Source: Hemibagrus wyckioides (lineage: Eukaryota; Chordata; Actinopteri; Siluriformes; Bagridae). From it: a DNA stretch of 64,000 bases. Both the position numbers and the translations under genes were made by a program. The stretch lies in contig NC_080718.1 of assembly GCF_019097595.1 (NCBI RefSeq), forward strand, positions 11,812,657 to 11,876,656, in the 5' to 3' direction. Positions 53,004 to 64,000 of the stretch are shown one piece after another; position 1 is the stretch's first letter; every line of letters starts with the position of its first letter. Below the pieces are notes generated by a model. The model made no database searches. It saw nothing but the letters and a program-made list of their open reading frames with translations, and was not told the origin of the DNA.

Positions 53004-54476
53004 CACCACACATTTTAGAGGCAGTATGTATTAACACTAGGGGTCATGTTCCTGATGAGCTTGTTTTGATGCAACTTATAATACTTGGAGAACCCGGATA
53101 CTAAAGTTACTTGTTTCCTTCTGTTTCCAAACCACTTGCCACTTTACGTTACTAGGAAAAACACACTTGTTGTCTCAGTAATACAGCATGTACCACACAG
53201 TTATACAAAAGATGAAAGCACTTAAATAGTTTCTTCCAAATGGGATGCCATTTGAATCAGGTTGTAAATACATTTTGGAGTGGAGCTCGAGGTTGACATT
53301 GCCTCTGGCTCACTTCTGCTGTGTGATCATTTTGGTGTTTTTTTCTGTTGTTGTTGTTATTTTTGTATGTTTCTGTGTACTTTTCTATAATTGAGAATTT
53401 TAGAAGTGTTTCCTTGAAGGAAGAACTGCATGCTGTTGGAGAAGAGAAGTGAGGTTGCAGTTGCAGAGATAATGGCGAATGAGCGAAATGTAAGAGAACG
53501 TGTTCACACAGGTAGCGTTCTGTAACTTTTATAAAGCTGATCGTCCCTCATCCTTTACCCCTTTGTGTCCATAAATATTTACACTGGATCTTAAACTGTG
53601 AAAGATATCTTGTTGAATATATGTTGAAGAACCAGCATTAGATATCCAATCAGGTCTAGACAGGGATCTCTTAGAGGGCTCTGGAGGAAGTGTATTTTCT
53701 TGAAACAGGAAGAGCCAAAGGTCAGATAATGAAATTCTCAAGCAATAGCAGGTTACACCAATCAAAGACTTTTTTTTTTCTTGGTTAGGGAAACAATATA
53801 GTTTTTTAAACTGCTAGGTGTTCAATGTCAAGAAAGTTCAAATATAGTTCATTCCAAATCCTACCAAGAAGGTGTAAAAACCCCTGAATGAAGTATGAAC
53901 AGAACCACTGGAGCTGAACTGAGCTCATACTGAGCTGAACTTTAAAGTGAAAAAATCCTTTAATGGGAATCTTCAGCAGTGCCAAATCCCCAAGAATTTT
54001 GACTGGATGCCATGTTTGAGTCTTTTGTTATGTCTGGATTTGTCAGAAACTAAGTTTGTTAAACAAAGTGTTGGTGTTTCACTGTATGTTGTGGAAGTGA
54101 AACATTTGTAAAGTCATGCTCCAGGTCAAAATGCCACATCAGTGATAGATTTCTACACCTAATCCATTCTGATTAATAATATATGTTTATGTTTTATTTT
54201 GTTGGTTAAGGATTCTAGCTAATGCTAAAAGCTAAGTGTGGGTTAACCACTTTCTAGGCCTGCTGTTGGTTTGTAGCATTTTACATGCTGAATTGTTTAA
54301 AGTTGATTTTTATTTTTTTGTTAGCACAACCTTGCCATCGAACCTTACACTGATCTGTTATATCAGTTTACAGAGAGTTATTTAGAGTTTTTATGTAGAT
54401 AATTTGTCATTCTTATTCTCTCTTAGAACAAGCTTCTTTTAACCAGAAACTATATATATATATATATATGTGTATG

Positions 54477-54974
54477 TATACAGCTCTGGAAAAAAATAAG
54501 AGACCAATCTCTAGATTTGAACCCTACTGAAAACCTCTGGAATATCATCAAGAGGAAGATGGATGGTCACATGAGCTGTTTTGAGTGGTATAAAGTTACT
54601 GAACAGCAATGTGAAAAACTGGTGGAAAAAAACACATGCAAATCAGGGTTATTCCACCAAATACTGAATTCTTAATGTTATTTAGCCAAAGCATTAACAC
54701 AATTTGTTTACAAATTATTTGCATTTTGTTTTATTTGAGTTATTAAAGCTCTGCAAATACTGCATGATCTTGGTTATTTTGATGTGTTGTCATTTCCTTT
54801 AAATATACACTCTAAATAACAATAGTTATATTTTGAATTTAGGAGAAATATTGTCAGCAGTTCACAAAAAAAGAAACAAAACTGTTCATCTCACCAATAC
54901 ATGCACCTGGAAGAAAAAAAACATAAGAAACTGATTATTTTGCAGTGGTCTCATATTTTTTTCGAGAGCTGTAT
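54477..54974. mobile_element. non-autonomous Tc1/mariner-type element
   Basis: About 500 bp with inverted ends tacagctctggaaaaaaata and tttttcgagagctgta. A short relic of transposase (TENLWNIIKRKMDG) remains; the rest is deleted or decayed. Confidence 0.75.
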
Positions 54975-55483
54975 ATATATAATTAGAATGAATGATTTAT
55001 ATATTTATATACTGATATTTTACTCTGGACTAACAATTACTAATATGTAGCTATATATTATTTAACCTCATGTGTACTCTGTTGATTGTTTGTTTAACTT
55101 TTTAATTATTGAGACTTTATCACTGCCAATGGGCTGCATAAATACCCACTGTTTATGCAGGGAACTGCATCATCTTCAATAACCACAAGGTGGCGCAATG
55201 GATTTTGTTGAAATGTCTGTTGCTTTTGATTCTGGGAAAATGCTGTTTCTACTGGATATAATAGTGTTTGAGATTTATTAGTTAATTCCAAACCTCAAAT
55301 AAATAAAAAACCATGTTTGACTACAGTTCTGACTATGACTTTTGATACACGAGAACAGTGCATCAAGCAGCTGCATGAAACAATCCAAAATGACACGCAG
55401 GTTTCTTTCCTGCTGCAGGTCATTCAGAAACCGTTCAGCCATAACGATAAACTTTGAACATTAAACATTAACCACTTGCTTAA

Positions 55484-56280
55484 TATTGTGTAGGTTGTCC
55501 TTGTTGTGCCACAACAGCTTTGACCAAGAAGACCTCTGAAGGTGTGCTGTGGCATTAAATTTTTCAGCTATTTCTGCTTCACTTGCTCAACTGTGGGATC
55601 AGACCAGACGAGTCAGCCTTTTGTTCCTCGTTAACATCAGTGAGGCTTGAGCGTACATGATCACTGTCACAGAGCTGCCATTGTTAGCTTCTGACAGCAA
55701 GGAATTAGAGCCTATAATGAACTCAGAAACTACTTTGACCTAATAGTTCCTCATGGGCCCTTGGTTGCTGTTGTAGAAAGGATATTTAGTTACATTTACA
55801 TTATTTCCTGTCCAGTGTCACCCAAATGAAGATGGGTTCCCTTCTGAGCCTGGTTCCTCTCAAGGTTTCTTCCTCATATTATCACAGGTAGTTTTTCCTT
55901 GTCACCGTCACCTTGCTCGTTAGGGATAAAATAGGGATAAAATAGTTTAATAATTTAATTTAATAATATATTTTCTCCTTTCTCTGTTTCTCTACTTGTC
56001 ACCGGTTAACTGGCTGTCCTTCCTTGGACCACTTTTGGTAGGGGCTAACCACTACATATCAGGAACACCCACAAGACCTGGTGTTTTGGAGATGCTCTGA
56101 TGCAGCCATCTAGATATCACAACTTGGTCCTTGTCAAAGTTGCCCAGCTCCTTAAACGTGCCCATTTTTCCTGCTTCCAGCACATCAACTTTGACAACTG
56201 ACTGTTCCCTTGCTGCCTTTTTACTTGTCACTATTTCTTCATTCATTCACCCATCATCCTACCATCCCAGTGACCTACAT
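55484..56280 (-). mobile_element. Tc1/mariner-type element, N-terminal half, interrupted by another repeat
   Basis: Minus-strand reading carries the HTH part of a transposase (LGNFDKDQVVISRWLHQSIS). Plus-strand text such as tccttggaccacttttggta and ttttggagatgctctgatgc is shared with the copy at 62545. A minus-strand copy of the 'gagaggaaccag' repeat (about 55690-55940) is inserted in it. Confidence 0.7.
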
Positions 56281-56904
56281 GACTAAATCAAAATACTAGA
56301 ATGTTAGTTCTACAGTAGGCTCATCTTGAGGGGAAAAAAAAGACAACAAAATAAACATTCTAAAGATTTTTTATTATGAGAACATCTCATATGTGTTCAT
56401 CCTGTGACAACAAATACTGTCACCTTGTCCCTAAAAACAATAGTGTTTGAAGGTAAAAATTTGTCCGATCTGACATGGAAAATACTTTTAGAGAAATCTA
56501 GATAAGCAAACTGCAGCCCGGGTTTTTACACTTAATGCTTAACACCATAAAAACACAATAAAGCCTTTAAAAATATCAACAAGAAAAGCCACAAGACAAG
56601 CTTTAAAAACCATCAGAAATGTATATACACTGATTAATTGCATACTAGTGATATTCAAGTAGGAAAGTCTCTAAAAATGATCAGGGGTTTAAACCCACAG
56701 ACCCTCGTAAACCCATACACGTGTTTAAAATTTCGACAGAGGGAATGGATACTAGTGGACAGTCCCTTATTAAGAAATAGCACAGGAGAAGAAAGAGAAG
56801 AAAGAGTTTAAGATGGGGAAAAAAGAAAATCACACAGAGAGACATGGTCTTATAGTTTGTGGAGATGATAGTGATTTTGTTTTATCACAAGGATCTAGGT
56901 TTAG

Positions 56905-57005
56905 GTATTGGAGGGACTAAGGGTTAAATGCCTTGCCCAAAGGGTCAACAGTTTCTCCTTGGCAGTCCTAGGATTTCACCTCAACAAACCTAAGGCTGGA
57001 AAATA
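56905..57005 (-). repeat. SINE fragment, inverted
   Basis: gttaaatgccttgcccaaag and ttggcagtcctaggatttca correspond to the middle of the tRNA-SINE type, reversed relative to 36395. Confidence 0.4.
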
Positions 57006-57956
57006 GTTCTGCTCTTGTGGTGCAAATCCAATCAGAGCAACCTTGCATAACACAAAAGATTAAAAATGCTGCCTGCAATAGTTAACACTGCAGTAGTTTC
57101 TTTACTAGTGCATGTTATTTAATTATTATATGCAGACTTTTTAGCATTACACATTACTGCACTGTGGAACAGATGACTAAGGTTCCTGCTGTGCTCTCCT
57201 ATTTCCAAGACTGTTGGTACAATTTGCTCATGAGTCATAACCTGCATTAAGCCAATGTTCACTTGCCATTACACCAGTAATTGCTTGAATAGGCAAGTCT
57301 TCGTTTGCACTAAACGCACTAAAAGGCACCGCACAAACAAGTGAGTCATTCCACAACACCTCGAAGTGAGAATACAAAGAATGATCACAAAACTGGTCTT
57401 AAGATAAGGCTCAAGAGAAAAGCAAGTGTGTGAGCGTGGCAAATAAATCTGGTGAGCCACCCCCAGATGTGGTGTGGGTGGATGTCTTGTGATAATGTTC
57501 TTGCTTAGGTTGTGCACGCATAATAGGCTCTGTGTTTCTGATTCTCTGAGAAGAACAGTACATATCAGTCTGGTACACATTAGCACTGACTTATTGTCAT
57601 AAAATACATCATAAAAGCTTACCTCCAAGAAAGGCAAACTGGCTCGTCTTGTTTAGGATAATTTGTTGTTAATGAACTTTCAGTTTTAGTACTGTAATGG
57701 TGGATTGTGTATTGAGAGTACACTGGTGTAATAACAGTCTTCACTGTGGTTGTATGGTCATTTAAATTAAGGCTGCTGACAAACAGGGTACTAATTGACG
57801 TCAGTGTCTTCTGTAAATTCTCCAACTTTATTAGCTAGGGACACGATGCACTGAATTCAATTACTCTTTCACGGACTCTTGGACAATTACTGGTTTGAAA
57901 GAAAAGCTGGCTGATATGCAGCTCAGAAGCTAAAGCGTCGAGAGAGCACAGGTGAT

Positions 57957-57962
57957 TTTATT
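57957..57962 (-). terminator. itpka: candidate itpka polyadenylation signal
   Basis: AATAAA on the minus strand (tttatt on plus), about 65 bases after the itpka stop codon. It would give a very short 3' UTR; other tttatt occurrences lie further downstream. Confidence 0.4.
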
Positions 57963-58026
57963 TTGCAAATGAAAGGATTATCACTTATTTCCCCATGGCA
58001 CAATGGAAAAGGGTCCGTGTTAAAGT

Positions 58027-63867
<5,841 letters not shown>

Positions 63868-63955
63868 CTGCTGAGACACATTAAACACAACTGTTAACTG
63901 CTGTTTAATTGTATGAGGTGCAAGTGTTTGAGTACTGAAAAGACGTTTTGCTTAC

Positions 63956-63979
63956 GTCAACAGCAGCAGCGTGGAGGAT
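63956..63979 (-). CDS. itpka: possible short itpka exon at window edge
   Basis: On the minus strand, attacccag precedes a 24-bp phase-0 segment encoding ILHAAAVD, followed by GAC|gtaagc. The frame stays open to the window edge, so this may instead be the 3' end of a longer exon. The encoded residues are not recognised; the strong donor and matching phase are the only support. Confidence 0.3.
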
Positions 63980-64000
63980 CTGGGTAATCACAATTTTCCA

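Larger units (their letters stand above)
53004..58026. other. intergenic space between ltk and itpka
   Basis: Contains the non-autonomous Tc1 at 54477, the interrupted Tc1 at 55484 and a SINE piece at 56905. The short open frames (for example 53529-53765 and 57269-57637, both minus) show no domain, no splice-bounded structure and no family resemblance. Confidence 0.65.

Noticed and set aside
52588..53104. Long open frames on both strands of the minisatellite
   Set aside because: They follow from a repeat unit divisible by three; there are no splice sites, start context or domains.
57269..57825. Minus-strand open frames between ltk and itpka
   Set aside because: No domain, no exon structure, and they lie downstream of the itpka stop.

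Overview
The window is vertebrate nuclear DNA, almost certainly from a teleost fish. It is AT-rich and intron-dominated, with vertebrate-type splice sites and microsatellites. Its dispersed repeats are of fish type: Tc1/mariner remnants, tRNA-derived SINEs, Ty3/gypsy fragments, LTR-like elements, and a recurring repeat containing 'tctcaaagcagctttacag'. That last repeat suggests an otophysan fish, possibly a catfish, but the species cannot be fixed from the sequence alone. There are no bacterial features, CRISPR arrays or operons.

Two protein-coding genes are supported, arranged tail to tail. (1) Plus strand, about 12.17-51.39 kb: an ALK/LTK-family receptor tyrosine kinase. I reconstructed 27 coding exons that join in phase into 1457 codons plus a stop. 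The order is MAM, LDLa, MAM, glycine-rich domain, EGF-like module, transmembrane helix, juxtamembrane region, kinase, C-terminal tail. The exons correspond one for one to exons 3-29 of human ALK, so the signal peptide and extreme N-terminus are upstream or not located. The neighbouring gene argues for the name ltk rather than alk. (2) Minus strand, about 63.87-58.03 kb: the CaM-binding and catalytic region of an inositol-1,4,5-trisphosphate 3-kinase, best matched to itpka. It has six exons, 300 residues and its stop codon; the N-terminal exon or exons lie beyond the right edge. In human, LTK and ITPKA are also tail-to-tail neighbours on 15q15.1.

Layout. 1-12171: repeats, including Ty3/gypsy pol fragments, two copies of the recurring repeat and a Tc1-like fragment; no ltk exon found. 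12172-28342: MAM1, LDLa, MAM2 and linker exons with large introns. 28499-37780: glycine-rich and EGF-like exons. 38385-38495: transmembrane exon. 38496-42990: the equivalent of ALK intron 19, with two antisense LTR-like elements and a GC-rich segment. 42991-51386: kinase and tail exons, interrupted by Tc1-like elements. 51387-58026: intergenic, with a 1-kb minisatellite. 58027-63867: itpka.

Function (family knowledge). Ltk is a cell-surface kinase activated by ALKAL ligands; in fish it acts in the neural crest and iridophore lineage. Itpka phosphorylates Ins(1,4,5)P3 to Ins(1,3,4,5)P4. The pairing is conserved synteny; nothing seen shows a shared pathway.

I found no convincing new biological system. 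The most notable observations are a (GATA)27 array that forms the sequence upstream of an itpka splice acceptor, a solo LTR with a perfect 5-bp target duplication in the intron before the kinase exons, a 12/36-bp higher-order minisatellite behind ltk, a duplicated intronic segment flanking the first MAM2 exon, and a splice-site-bounded GC-rich segment in the equivalent of ALK intron 19.
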